A stretch of DNA of 64,000 nt from Ectocarpus siliculosus (GCA_000310025.1 FN648456.1:62001-126000), one strand, 5' to 3'; counted from the stretch's first letter, positions 1-11,275 are shown. Notes: generated by a model not told the origin, from the letters alone. Made by a program: numbers and translations.

Positions 1-317
1 ACAGCCCGTTGTATTTATTTTCAGAACAAAAAGCGTCGTATTTTCACCTGTTCGAATGACGCCCTAGTTGATTTCAGATTAGAATATAGCCAAATAATTT
101 AGTAATTTCTGCATCTATTTTTTTCGTTGCAAGGGACACGGGTCTCTGCCTTCCCCTTTGCTAATGGAATATTAGGAAAACTATATACAAACAACATAGA
201 AATACTACCCGTTTGAGATATCCACTGCTGTGTTCCCCCGCCTTGCGAACGGATATATGTTTGTAAAAAGATAGACTAATGATAGAGATAGATTCGTTGT
301 GTCATATTAAGGAAAAA

Positions 318-319
<2 letters not shown>

Positions 320-356
<37 letters not shown>

Positions 357-523
357 CGACTACCCCGTTCGAGATGTTCAGGAAACCCGTTGCCCCTTCA
401 TCACCAGGAAACCCGTTGCCCTTTCATCACCAGGAAGCCCGTTGCCACACACACGCACACACACACACAGACCGACTACCCCGTTCGAGATGTTCAGGAA
501 ACCCGTTGCCCTTTCATCACCAT
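320..523. repeat. CA microsatellite with a 116-bp direct duplication
   Basis: A pure (CA)n tract fills 320-352. The sequence beginning ACAGACCGACTACCCCGTTC at 351 recurs at 467, so (CA)n plus about 55 bp of unique sequence is duplicated with a 116-bp period. Inside the first unit a shorter AAACCCGTTGCC motif also repeats. The ORFs across it are low-complexity His/Thr frames and not genes. Confidence 0.85.
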
Positions 524-542
524 CACTACTACTCTGTTTTGT

Positions 543-2970
543 GCAGAGTACATCAAAGTTTTGATGATTCAGGTTGTTGACAGCGCTACACATTCATTGA
601 TCCCCATGATGATATCCTAGTATTGGTACCATCCGGATGGGAAATTTGACATTTGTCCGAGGTTGGTTCGTTCCTTTTCGCCTCCCGGTGCTTTCATTTT
701 TTTTTTGTGACATGCTAACTACTACGGTGTTTGCGAACATCTGATTCTGGTCTTCTTGTCTTGATCTTTTTTGTCCCCTCGAGCGCCGAAGTCCGATGGA
801 TCTTTAGGAATCTGGTCTTTTGCTTTCGCGAATTGCCCCCGAAGACCCGAGAAAAGCCCCGATTTTGTCTTGCTCAGTTTTGTCTTTGAAAGAATACTCC
901 CGACGTCCTCCCGACAGACGCCGCACCATCCCGTCGAGCTGCCGAAACACACACAACTCGGCCGTCATAGGCGACACCATGGCGAACCAACTACAGCAGT
1001 ACCGCCAGCCAGAAAGTCATATAGAGTCACTGCACCGCACACCCGATGCGCATTGCATGCTGCCGACATGGAGCAGCTTTTGCGTTATCTTAGATGTATA
1101 TGCATGCTTGAACCGAAGCATGCCGCTCTACATGCATGCATGCATGCTCATAAGTGACACATCAAGCCGGCGTGAGGAGGGTGAGGCGGTGAGGCGGGCG
1201 GCATAGATCTCAGGAGTGTGGCACAGGTGCAATCATTTACACTATCGTTATTCGTGCCCATGGGTACCCATCACACGTAGCCACTTTGTTCCATGGGCAG
1301 GGTGGGCTACTTCGACCTTGGCAGGGTGGTAACATAGAATGGCGGACGAGATTTATGGTTACCCTGTGACAATTATGCTCCATGTGCAGGGTGGGCTACT
1401 TCGACCTTGGCAGGGTGGTGACATAGAATGGCGGACGAAATTTATGGTCCCGCCCTGGCAAAAAACAACAGTAAGGGTATACCCTAATACCCTCGTCGCA
1501 TGGTCACAACCCTCGGGACAGACCCGAGAGGTTCCTTGAGGGGGTACCGTGCCAGGGGGGGGGGTGGCAATGATAACTTCTGCGAAGGGTTAAGCCGAGG
1601 CTTCACTGAGCATTTAGCTGTATGAGCATTCAGTTTCTCGATTTGTTTCGTATTCGGGGTTGGTTCATTCGTCATGTTTCTCCTAGTGACTTCAAGCATC
1701 GTCAACAATCCTAAAGTTCGGGCAAGCAGCCCCACAAAGCTGTAGCCCGGACTCCGGCTCGGTACATGTTGACTCTCACAATACATGAAACCCACCCGGC
1801 GGGGGCTTCTGTGCGACAAAAGAGGACGAGAAATTACATCGCCATCAACAACACTGGACAAGATCATTTCGCGCGACGCATTCAGCTAGACTACTGTCGT
1901 TTTTTGAAGGCGAAGCAGAGAATCACTTGGTACCCCCCCCAAAAAAAACACGCTCTACGCGGACTGGGTCCCAATTCCAAGAGGTCGGCTGTAGTGCTCA
2001 ACTACAACCTGCCACACAGGCTGTGAGTTCTCTCCACACCAACAACACCCGTGCCAACGCACGCATTTCTCTGACCTGCACAAGACTTCCTTGAGAAAAA
2101 AAACGAAAAAAAAACGCACGCGCGACAGACCAAAATAGAAAGTCTCTCTCAGCCCGCTAACAGCTTAGCGAGAGACCCAGCCATGAAAACCTATATCCCA
2201 ACAACAACGAATCCTATGCGAGGATCATTTTGTGCCCCAAGATACGATGCAACCCCGTGAACACATGATCTGACAAGGTCAGAGCAAAACACGCAATCAA
2301 GAGGAGGAGTTGTCCGCCCCCCAAGCGTGTGAGCCAAAACACTGCCACAGGTTGTGACGAGAACAGAGGGAAAAAAACTTTCCCACATGAGCTACACATG
2401 CTACAAAGCAACCGGCGATTATGAGCTCCCCATCCACACCGCAACCCGCCCCCCGTTATCACTCGGATAAGCGAACAACCTCGTGGTGCACACCATGAGT
2501 GCAGGATACCCAAAGAGTATACGCGACAAGCCGAATACTACCCACACAACGAAAGACGGATCCTCACGCATTTCAGCAGAAAAGCCGATGCGACAACAAG
2601 CCAATATAGCACGCTCTACGAAGCCTACAGACTAGTGGACCTCCGGAGCCCCCCTCTGTGTATGTGAAAGGGCGACAGAACAAGTCCAAACTTAACTTTG
2701 CGAACAGCTCGTGCCCCCCGCTAAGAACCTAAGACGCCAAGACGCGAGGTATAGGAGATCTTGGGACGAATCATGCCAAGAGCACACCAACACAACTTAT
2801 TCTAACCCATCACACGTGTCGCGAATCTCGATATGCAGGACCGTGTGTAGAGGGTAGACAGAAATCTTGAGAAAAAAAAAAACAAGTGCGAGGTTCGTCG
2901 TCCTAAAAGGCGACCCAGGGAGGCAGGTCCATCCCCACCAAAAGCCGAACGTGAGGACGGCGTGGGAGAA
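543..2970. other. Intergenic region, no supported gene
   Basis: No exon with convincing splice borders or codon bias was found on either strand. It contains an ATGC-repeat stretch near 1090-1150 and the 89-bp tandem duplication at 1291-1448, described separately. The many 60-130-residue ORFs have random-looking composition. Confidence 0.5.
1291..1448. repeat. 89-bp tandem duplication
   Basis: The block starting CCATGGGCAGGGTGGGCTAC at 1291 is repeated at 1380 with a few substitutions. Each copy contains GCAGGGTGG twice. The motif CATGTGCAGGGT also appears in the 13.5-13.7 kb repeat patch. Confidence 0.85.
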
Positions 2971-2978
2971 CCTGAGCT

Positions 2979-3534
2979 CAGTTCATGTCGGCAAGGAAGT
3001 CCTCGAGCTGCTCCGATGCTGTCGCCCCGGGGGAGGGTCTCTGCGACCACGAGGCGGCCCTCCGTGTCGGACGATGCTCCGGCGGAAGCGCCCTCTGCAG
3101 AGAAATTTACAAGACCGAGAGGAAAGTCGGATGGGACCATTTTGATGGGGCAGGAATACTTGTGGTGTGTAGGGCATCGCACGCACAGTGTTGGACGAAC
3201 CTGTACCTATCTTTAGCGAGGTATGGCGAGTGGAGGAAATCGTGCATTAACTTTCTGCGTGTTTTGTGGTTCACCTTTTTTCCGTATCGATATTGGCCTA
3301 ACTTAGCAAGTGCAAGGGACAGACGCCCGCAACGCGCGCTATCAACCATCGACGTCGATGGGAATGTTGTTGAGAGCTGTGAGCAACTAACGTTTTGTTG
3401 CACCTGAGGTGACGGCGTACGGGCACAGGAACTTGACGATCTTGGGCTTGTCGTAATCCCAGTGGGAGAGCGTCCGGAGGGCGTGCCCGTGGCGGCGGGG
3501 TCCCGTGATATAATGGAACAGCTGGCGCCACATG
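2979..3534 (-). CDS. Two exons of an unidentified minus-strand gene
   Basis: Exon 3534-3404 (131 bp) lies between an acceptor ...TTTGCCAG and a donor TCAG|GTGCAA. It encodes 43 residues starting MWRQLFHYITGP and ending FLCPYAVTS, with strongly GC-rich third positions. The next block starts at 3094 after the acceptor TTTCTCTGCAG and is phase-compatible (one base carried over, giving Glu). It reads on as an Ala/Ser-rich segment (GASAGASSDTEGR) to a possible donor near 2979. An alternative frame of the second block would instead end the gene with SEQLEDFLADMN and a stop. I do not recognise the family; the coding call rests on codon bias and splice signals only. Confidence 0.45.
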
Positions 3535-3825
3535 CTGGCAAAGTGAAACATAAGTACACGGGTCGTCGGATAGGGCGACAGGCGAGACGCTGGCGAGGAA
3601 CGTCTGAAAGCCACAAAGAAGTGTGAACACTTAGATAGGATAATGCCCTGGGCTTGGTCAAGCTAGAAATAAGGTTGGTCTAAAGTATCGGTGCGTCGAC
3701 TACATGTACGTACGGGAGCAGGCAGCTAATTAATTCTTTATGGTGGGAGGACTAAAAGAAGACAACACAAGTAAAAAGAGTATTTATTATTTCATCGCAA
3801 CACAACATCAGCAAAAATGTTCATC

Positions 3826-4210
3826 TCTCCTGGAAGGCTCGCGCTCGACGGTCAGGGAATCGCCCGTTGATCAGCCTCGACCAAGACCGCATCTGCCTGG
3901 TGGCCCTGCACGCCGCCGACTCGTGCGTGCCGATCTCGGACACACGCAGAAAATCCATATCGCGGACCGCGTGGAGGAGCATTGGTGTCGCAAACTACAT
4001 GCAAATAGGGTCAGCACACAGGTGAGTCAGCAAGTGAGCCATCTACGTAGAAGTACATTTACCCACAGATCCGCGTAGGGCCTTGTTCGCCGCGTCCTTG
4101 TCCGACGGAACGGGAGGCTGCCCTTGCATCATGGGCACCTGGGTTTCGGGGGGTGCAAGTACGCGAACACGGACGGTGGGAGAGGTAGCAAGAGACACGC
4201 GCGATCAAGT
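3826..4210 (-). CDS. Probable 3'-terminal exon and preceding exon, unidentified gene
   Basis: A block from about 3990 (after an acceptor ending GCATGTAG) to a TGA at about 3826 encodes about 57 residues (ATPMLLHAVRDMDFLRVSE... to RARAFQER) with GC-rich third positions. An AT-rich stretch containing AATAATAAA follows it, as expected of a 3' end. Upstream, about 4205-4070, an open segment reads APPETQVPMMQGQPPVPSD and ends at the donor GTGG|GTAAAT. The phase between the two is not settled, because two frames of the last exon are open. It may be the upstream part of the gene whose exons lie at 3534-2979, or a separate gene. No family is recognised. Confidence 0.35.
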
Positions 4211-4736
4211 TCAGCGCTGCAAGTTTGCAAGTGAACCCTGTGGGTTACAGGTGCTTCTGTTGTGTTGGTGCCGTCGCTATGGTTGAACGGTGCGGATCTA
4301 ACATGTGAAAAACACACTCGGCAAGATCCAAGGTGTTGGTAAACCGGTTTTGGCTACTATAAGAGGGGTGAAGCTGTAAACCAAGCCATATGGAAACATA
4401 CCTAAATATCCTGTTGGAATAAAACACTGAGACAACGGTAGAAGAACGATTAAAAAAAAAAATGCCACGGGGCGAATAGTACCCGCGGTGTTGTCTGTTC
4501 TCTGCTGTGATGCACCTGCCATAGCACCCTAGAAGCAACACCAACAGCAAACCACCTACTATTATACGACAAATCGGCAACCGCACACACGAAAATTCTC
4601 CCATAATGGAATTCCTGGGTTTGTGTGTGAATGCCCCTATCGGTAGGACAATTTTGACGTCAATGAAGAACATCCCGTTGGGGCTCGCACAAGAAACAGG
4701 GGTGCGGGGGGGGGGGGGGGGGGGGGGGGTTACCCA

Positions 4737-5294
4737 NNNNNNNNNNNNNNNNNNNNNNNNNNNNNNNNNNNNNNNNNNNNNNNNNNNNNNNNNNNNNNNN
4801 NNNNNNNNNNNNNNNNNNNNNNNNNNNNNNNNNNNNNNNNNNNNNNNNNNNNNNNNNNNNNNNNNNNNNNNNNNNNNNNNNNNNNNNNNNNNNNNNNNNN
4901 NNNNNNNNNNNNNNNNNNNNNNNNNNNNNNNNNNNNNNNNNNNNNNNNNNNNNNNNNNNNNNNNNNNNNNNNNNNNNNNNNNNNNNNNNNNNNNNNNNNN
5001 NNNNNNNNNNNNNNNNNNNNNNNNNNNNNNNNNNNNNNNNNNNNNNNNNNNNNNNNNNNNNNNNNNNNNNNNNNNNNNNNNNNNNNNNNNNNNNNNNNNN
5101 NNNNNNNNNNNNNNNNNNNNNNNNNNNNNNNNNNNNNNNNNNNNNNNNNNNNNNNNNNNNNNNNNNNNNNNNNNNNNNNNNNNNNNNNNNNNNNNNNNNN
5201 NNNNNNNNNNNNNNNNNNNNNNNNNNNNNNNNNNNNNNNNNNNNNNNNNNNNNNNNNNNNNNNNNNNNNNNNNNNNNNNNNNNNNNNNNNNNNN
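4737..5294. other. Assembly gap (558 N)
   Basis: A run of 558 N follows a long G homopolymer at about 4705-4729. ORFs spanning it are artefacts. Confidence 0.99.
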
Positions 5295-5636
5295 ATTTGG
5301 CGAGTCGCATGAAGGGTGAGCTGCATCCTGCTAAGGGTGTTCGGCATTTTGTGCTTACTTCCTTGCGTACGGATGACAGCTACGTATGACTTAATTTATT
5401 TTCTGGTGCTTTCACTTCCAGAGACAGTTGTAAGCACTGTGTAACTGCCTCGAGGGTGCTTGACCATTTTAACACAACGTGGTGCGATCATCCCCCGTTG
5501 CGCGGAGTGAGGGTCCTCCACCCCGCACAACATGATCTACTCGACCACCATTATGGTTACCGCCAAAAAAAAAAAACCGAGGTAAAAAAAAAAAAAACGG
5601 TAACCTGGTTGCCGAGTTCACGAAGTGAATTGGCTT

Positions 5637-5824
5637 GTTTTACAACGTCGTTGCCAAGCGACGAAAACCCAATCCCGATGGCAAACACCGAGCGGGGGGC
5701 TCGTTTTACAACGTCGTTGCCAAGCGACGAAAACCCAACCCCGATGGTAAACACCGGGGGGGGCGGCTTGTTTTACAACGTCGTTGCCAAGCGACGAAAA
5801 CCCAAACCCCGATGGCAAACAAGG
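5637..5824. repeat. 66-67-bp tandem repeat, three copies
   Basis: Units start at 5637, 5703 and 5770 with GTTTTACAACGTCGTTGCC. Each contains a short stem (CGTCG, then an 8-nt loop, then CGACG) followed by AAAACCCAA and a CCGATGG(C/T)AAACA tail. The spacers are G-rich. The array is 340 bp from an assembly gap. Confidence 0.9.
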
Positions 5825-6144
5825 CCGAGAGGGGTGGGGGGGGGTACGAAAAAAACTATGGTCATCCGGGCCTACTACAATGTATTTTTGGTACCCCAGC
5901 GGTATTTTTCGTTTCTTTTTGGGGGAGGGGGGGGGTTGCACGGAGGGGGGCTACGACAAAGGATACTACGGTATCGTACAAAACAACGATCACTTACCAA
6001 CTGCGGATTGGCCAGCAGACCTGACCTAGCCACCACGTTCACATGAGCGATCAGGAGGCAGTCGTAAAGCTCATCCCCGGTCATTCCAGAGTTGATCTGC
6101 TTACGGTGAAGTGCCGGAGGCGCCGGTGGAGGCAGCGCGGTGCA

Positions 6145-6645
6145 CGACCGAGGCAGCTCCGCCACGTGAAAAGGCACCGGCAAGACCACCCGCGTGGGCC
6201 GAAGAGGTGCTGGCGGCATCGCGTCCGCCGCCCGTCACAGAGCTACGCACGACCGAGGCAGCTCCGCCGCGTGAAGAGTGAAGAGGAAGCGGCGCGACCA
6301 TCCGCATGGGCCGAAGAGGTGCTGGCGGGATCGCGGCGGCTGGAGGACTGCCCTGCATGCCCGCCGCCCCTGGAAGGCAGGCAGACCGAGCCGGCGTCGT
6401 TGCCGCCCATCGTCGCCGGGAGCGGCCGCGGCGCGAGAAGGTCCACGCTGCCTGCGTCAGACCCCTCACCGCCGTTGTCGTTGTCGAACCGGTTGCGGTC
6501 GACGGTCAGCTCTTCGTCCCTCGAGTCGTTGCCGGGGTCGCTCTCCGGGTCGTACTATGAACCGAACTCTTGCATGGGTTGGACGGCATCTTCCGAGTCC
6601 TGCATCCACGGGGTGACAGAGGTCGGGAACGGCGGAGGGTGCAAA
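6145..6645 (+). pseudogene. Duplicated, frame-disrupted GC-rich coding-like segment
   Basis: A unit starting CGACCGAGGCAGCTCCGCC at 6145 recurs at 6250. Copy 1 encodes RPPAWAEEVLAASRPPP in one frame. Copy 2 encodes RPSAWAEEVLAGSRR in another, because of an indel near 6275. The copy-2 frame then stays open to about 6645 as a Ser/Pro/Leu-rich segment (SLSNRLRSTVSSSSLESLP). The codon bias resembles the real exons in this window, but the frame switch within the duplicate argues against an intact protein. It could be a low-complexity exon with an unseen intron. Function unknown. Confidence 0.35.
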
Positions 6646-6649
6646 AATG

Positions 6650-8200
6650 CATGAGTTGGTCGGATAGAGTGTGGTATGCTGTGGGCGAAAACTTTGCCGG
6701 CGCTATGTATTGGAACAAATGAACCATCTCGGGCCAACCATGACGATCTACACCCAGTATGTGAGATACGGCCCACCCCAAATTTGAAACTCTTGCACAA
6801 ACAAAGAAGTCATCAAGCAGGAAAGTTGCGCATTTTTTTGTCCGAGATTTCTCGTTGCTGTAGGAAACGGCCTTATAGGCAGAGGGAGAAAGCAATGGAC
6901 TCGCATACATCTGTGCAAGATATGAACTTGTTGGGTGACCATCGAATCGGAGATACAACCGGGGGCCAACATCGACCATGTCCTCTTGCGAACCCCGTGG
7001 GAATCAAGAAACCAAACTCTTGAGTGGAAGCCCTGTGTCCTTGTAAAATGCATGGTATATATATTGCAATTCCTATGTGGACGCCGCGGAATGCTGCATC
7101 CAATACCATTCGACTGCCGGTAGCGAAAAGAAAAGAGGGCACATGGCCGTATCGATCGGATTGGATGCTAGTATGCATACTTCGCATTTATTGTCCATTG
7201 CGGGAACACAGAAGAGTGGATGTGTGTCGAGGTTGCTGTTCTCCCCCCGGGTTATATCATTACCCGGGGTATTCAATGGCAGGAAAAATACGACCCCCCC
7301 CCCTGTTTGTACGTACTCCGGGCGCGCAATTCAGATGCAAAGTTCATCCCCTCCCCGGGGTGCGGCACCGTTGATTTCCGATTTCAAAACAATCAAGTGC
7401 ATGTTGCGGGGTTCTCCGGCTGAAGGGACGCCAATGTCGTACCTTTGAATGTTCTAACTCTTTCACTCGCGCTCGGAACAACCCCACGGAGCACCGACGC
7501 GGATTCTATCCACCTTACATGTGGGTGTGCATGCATTCTTGTGTGTGGAGTGCAAGTATTACCTGTCACCGCTGTTCAGGCGTTACAGGACGTACTTGAG
7601 TGGCACAACACATGCCATCCTCTGCTTATACGGAGTACCTGGCACAGGCTGCGTAAGATACCATACGCTCTTCGTCACTTGTAAAACCTACAAGGGGTTT
7701 CGGCGGCTTGCGCCGCCTCGCTTAAGGAAGCGATTCCAACATGCATCTACTTCGTTTTTCCCGTAAAATACACGACGATGAAACGTGGGCATGGGGGTAG
7801 ATGTTTGTGTGTGGCATGCTTTTCCCGACGTTCGTGTTCAAAGTTGATGTGTTTTGAACGATGTTGACCGGCTCTTTAATGTCGCAGCTTTTCACCGAAT
7901 ATGTACCCGAGATGAGTTTCCCACGTAAACTAGCCTAGACGAAATCAAAAGGGAACATCCACCCGAACGACAATCTTGACCGAAGGGCTATGCCAACGAC
8001 ACCTCCGAAACACCAGCAGCGACTATACCCGCATGAGCAAATGCGTAATCGTTCGAACTACAAGACAGGAAGAAGACTGTCATGAGTGACGAAACGACAG
8101 GAGGCGATACAACGCGACAGCGGTGTCTATACCCGCCAACAACACACACACACGATAAACGCAATCGCGATCCCGACACCATTGACACAGACTTCCAACA
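6650..8200. other. Intergenic region, no supported gene
   Basis: No exon or repeat family that I can support. A small GC hairpin (GGCGGCTTGCGCCGCC) lies near 7703-7720. Confidence 0.45.
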
Positions 8201-8202
8201 TA

Positions 8203-8414
8203 CCGTATGTGACACAAGATACCACACACCCCGGGTCGACGTCTAAAGCTCAATTGATCCACAGCACCAAGAATGGCAGCGCCGTCAACGGTAGCGTTCA
8301 AGCCATCTCATCGAGTGCTTTCCGAAAATGTATCGTTTCCTTCGTGTGCACTCTTTGTGGAGTAATCGAGCTTTGAAAATCGGTTCAGGGGGCGTCGTAT
8401 ATTACCACGTACGG
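8203..8414. mobile_element. TA-flanked MITE, copy 1
   Basis: Terminal inverted repeats start CCGTAYGTG: the left end is CCGTATGTGACACAAG and the reverse complement of the right end is CCGTACGTGGTAATA. A TA dinucleotide stands outside each end. Internal inverted blocks (ACACCCC...AAAGCTC and GAGCTTTGAAAATCGG) continue the foldback. About 212 bp long and related, in opposite orientation, to the copy at 9401-9617. TA flanks fit a Tc1/mariner-mobilised MITE, which is inference. No coding capacity. Confidence 0.75.
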
Positions 8415-8661
8415 TACGCTGTTAACGAAGACTGGGTAAGTTGGGATGTGGGAGAACGTTGAGGAGCGAGGAACATTCGCGACCGAACGAGTGCCGGTGT
8501 CGAGAAAAAGCGTCACCCATGGTTGTCATATCTTGCGTTTGCACAGACGGGCGACGACCTGACGACTCAAGATCGAAACACAAAAACCCGCTTCTACGTA
8601 TAGTAAGTGGTAGAGAGAGGGAGAGAGAGAGGAGAGAGAAAGACCGGGTATTTGCAGACAA

Positions 8662-8820
8662 TAAGGAATAATAAAAACACACAGAAAGACTACCCATTCG
8701 AGATATACCCACAGCAGTCGAACGGGATGTGGTGGAGTCTTTTCAGTGAGTGGAGGAAAACCGGCTGGGTACTGGACTTATTTCGAGTCTTTTTAAGTCT
8801 ATACACTGATGATTTATACC
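8662..8820. repeat. Short (internally deleted) copy of a dispersed element
   Basis: The stretch from ATAATAAAAACACACAGAAA through GACTACCCATTCGAGATA to GTCGAACGGGATGTGGTGG, then GGAGTCTTTTCAG and TTTTTAAGTCTATACAC, matches the two ends of a longer element at about 38558-39270. The middle of the long copy is missing here. Another fragment lies at 53450-53495. No coding capacity. Confidence 0.7.
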
Positions 8821-9092
8821 CGTGATGCAATAATCGAATTCTGTGCGTGCGTACACGTGGATGACTGCAGCACGGTCGATGGTAGATTGCGGAGAGCATG
8901 GATGCGAGCAGCTGCCTTGCGCACGGGGATGTGGCTACTGATCAATGCTTGAAAACAATTGAACAGCGTGCGAGGTGCGGGCGAAAGCAATGAATGGATG
9001 CAACGCTGACGGGGTGCAGAGCCCGGATGCACTGGGTGGGCGCAGAGGGGCCCAAGACAGCGACAACGGCCACAGCGGTCGATTGTACTTAA

Positions 9093-10027
9093 GGGCGCGG
9101 GGGGATCGCAGTACCTCCTCTGAAAAATCCAGGAAACGCCTGCATATCTCGGTTTTCCAAAGTCTAACTGCAGTACGAAACTACCATCGTAAATTAACCG
9201 TCCGCAGCGGTCGCTTGTGTACAATGTTAGTAGCTGAGGCTGTACCCCTTGCGATACACTACAGACTACCGGTCCGCGATTTTCCAAACGATCCTTCTAT
9301 CATCGAGTTCGGTGAGCTACAAGCTAGATTTTTGAAGTTGCTGTGCGGTCCAATTTTGAAACGCTTCAAGCACCTTCTGCCTAAAGGCTGGACATGCATA
9401 CCGTATATGACACAAGATAACACACCCCCTGGACCGATTTTCAAAGCTCGATTACTACACGACGAAGAGGATGCATAAATGAAACAATACGTTTTCGAAC
9501 AGCTCTCGACGAGACGGTTCCAACGCCGCCGTTTTCGGCGCTGTGACTCTTCCTGCTGTTGAGAAATCGAGCTTCGAAAATCGGCCAAGGGGGTGTGTTA
9601 TCTTGTGTCATATACGGTATACATGACCCTAGGCATTCAAATCGACAATGGCGACCAGCTGGATATGAGAGGGAAGAGCTGCGCTGAAGATCGCGGCCCC
9701 ATACACTCACATAGGCGGTGATTCGTGTTCACCGTGTGCTTGAAGCGTTTCAAAATTGGACCGCACAGCAGCTTCAGAAATCTAGCTTGTAGCTCACCGA
9801 ACTCGATGATAGAAGGATCGTTTGGAAAATCGCGGACCGCTAGTCTGTAGTGTATCGCAAAAGGTACAACCTCAGCTACTAACATTGTACACAAGCGACC
9901 GCTGCGGACGGTTAATTTACGATGGTAGTTTCGTACTGGAGTTAGACTTTGGAAACCGAAATATGCAGGCGTTTCCAGGCGTTTCCTGTTTTTTTGAAGA
10001 GGAAGTATTGCGATCCCCCCCGCGCCC
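9093..10027. mobile_element. 935-bp foldback element with ~285-bp inverted arms, TTAA-flanked
   Basis: The left arm (9093-9373) and right arm (9737-10027) are near-identical inverted repeats. Both ends abut TTAA (9089-9092 and 10028-10031), and the element begins GGGCGCGGGG. The arms keep the same open reading frame of about 75 codons (SLTAVRNYHRKLTVRSGRLC... FLKLLCGPILKRFKH) with only a few amino-acid differences. The loop contains a nested 217-bp MITE. TTAA flanks suggest a TTAA-specific (piggyBac-like) mechanism, but no transposase is present. The element lies in the presumed first intron of the minus-strand gene that starts at 10383. Confidence 0.75.
9401..9617. mobile_element. TA-flanked MITE, copy 2, nested in the foldback loop
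   Basis: The left end CCGTATATGACACAAGATAA is mirrored at the right by TTATCTTGTGTCATATACGG, with TA outside both ends. The interior shares the block GCTCTCGACGAGACGGTTCC with copy 1 (inverted) and with the diverged copy near 39.5 kb. Confidence 0.8.
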
Positions 10028-10182
10028 TTAAGAGAAGGGAGAACAACGAACGACAGGGCGGACCTAGAAAAAAAAACACCGCGAAAAAAAAGGCAAAATG
10101 GGTGCATGCATGCGCATGCGCCCATGCGCCCATACATTCCAAACGATGCAGGATATATTCGGGGACAACACGTGAGACTCAC

Positions 10183-10383
10183 CAAGGATGGCGCTCGCCT
10201 CTTCTTCCGGACGATGGTCTTGCAACCCTTCTCCTTCGGCGACGTGTAGGACTTGGACGGGGATTTGGTGGCCTTGGCGACCGTGCGCCCACGGGTTTGG
10301 TGATGATGGGCTTCATTCGCGTTGACCTCGGAATGGACACCCCTCGCCGCAGAACGACCTTGGACGCAGCGGGCGGAGGACAT
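10183..10383 (-). CDS. First exon of an unidentified basic protein
   Basis: The ATG at 10383 opens a 201-bp, 67-codon exon ending in phase 0 at the donor TCCTTG|GTGAGT. It reads MSSARCVQGRSAARGVHSEV... and is rich in Lys/Arg/Ser/Thr, ending KTIVRKKRRAPSL, a candidate nuclear localisation cluster. Third positions are almost all G or C, which marks it as real coding sequence. Downstream exons (lower coordinates) were not found. The TTAA foldback element begins 150 bp inside the following intron, so the gene may be disrupted or simply have a long intron. Family not recognised. Confidence 0.6.
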
Positions 10384-10854
10384 CGTGACGAATAGAGAAG
10401 ATGGAGAGGCGGAGAGTGAGAAAACGGAGTCCAAAGGGAGGACGAGAGGGGGATGAGAAGAAATGAGCTCGGGCAAAAGCGTGCGCGCACTTGAACATGA
10501 GAGCAAAAACTTGTGCAAGTTGTGAGGCCACTTCCTCGGACCAATAAACCCACACGAACACCACTCAAACTGTTCGCAGACACCATGTAAACGGCTATAC
10601 TATCGGGCAGTTGTCACCTTAGCGCCAGATAACCGCCGGGTCGCACGTCCTCCACAACGTTAGCCAGGGCGCGTGCCGCAGGCTGGCTCTGACAGCGGGC
10701 TTTCTCGTTCTTCATCACAGAAAAAAAAAAATGTTTTTTTTTTTATCATAATTTTTTTTTTACTCATTGGTGATGATCTCCGATTGTACATGAGCTGTAC
10801 CAGGTGTCGCGTCGGACAGCAAAGGTACATATCACGTTCGTACGATGACGAGCC

Positions 10855-10967
10855 AAGATCACAGTGGGCATCTTGGCGATTTCCTGAGCCAGGTTGTGGA
10901 TACATTTGTCGGTGTGGTACTCGTTGGTGTAGAGAACGGGATAAGAGTCGTTGCTCCGGCTGCGCAA
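10855..10967 (-). CDS. Candidate exon of an unidentified minus-strand gene
   Basis: The frame reads SYPVLYTNEYHTDKCIHNLA and QEIAKMPT with good codon bias (ACC AAC GAG TAC CAC ACC GAC). It either ends at a weak donor near 10855 or continues open to a TGA at 10764. It lies just upstream of the ATG at 10383 on the same strand, so it would be the 3' part of a different gene. No family recognised, and the upstream splice site is uncertain. Confidence 0.35.
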
Positions 10968-11216
10968 CCCCTACGGATCCACTCGGAGACGCTTTGAGGA
11001 GCAGCCGCTTTGTCAGAGGCACTGCTATCCATCCTGGCGGTAGGGGGGCGGCAGGCGAGGCCGCAGGTCATGGAGTTCCGCAGGACGAGGGTAGTGGAGT
11101 CGTCGAGCTGGCGACCCGAACGCCTTCGTCAATTCGAACGCCTCCAGGTAAATATTTCATGTGAACAGCAGTGTATAGACAGACATCATCGCTGCAGTCA
11201 GTCCGAGAAGCAGTGC

Positions 11217-11275
11217 CGTATGTTGCATAAGATACCGCACCCCCTTGGACCGATTTTTAATGCCCGATAACAATC
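11217..11275. repeat. Truncated MITE end
   Basis: CCGTATGTTGCATAAGATAC, CGCACCCCCTTGGACCGA and TTTTTAATGCCCGAT match one terminus of the TA-flanked MITE family at 8203 and 9401. The other end is missing. Confidence 0.6.

Noticed and set aside
4606-5347. ORFs of over 200 codons across the first gap
   Set aside because: They consist of N; no coding information.
5701-5725. Vector (lacZ-alpha) contamination
   Set aside because: About 17 bases of the repeat (TCGTTTTACAACGTCGT) match lacZ-alpha, but the match stops there and the sequence is a diverged genomic tandem repeat.
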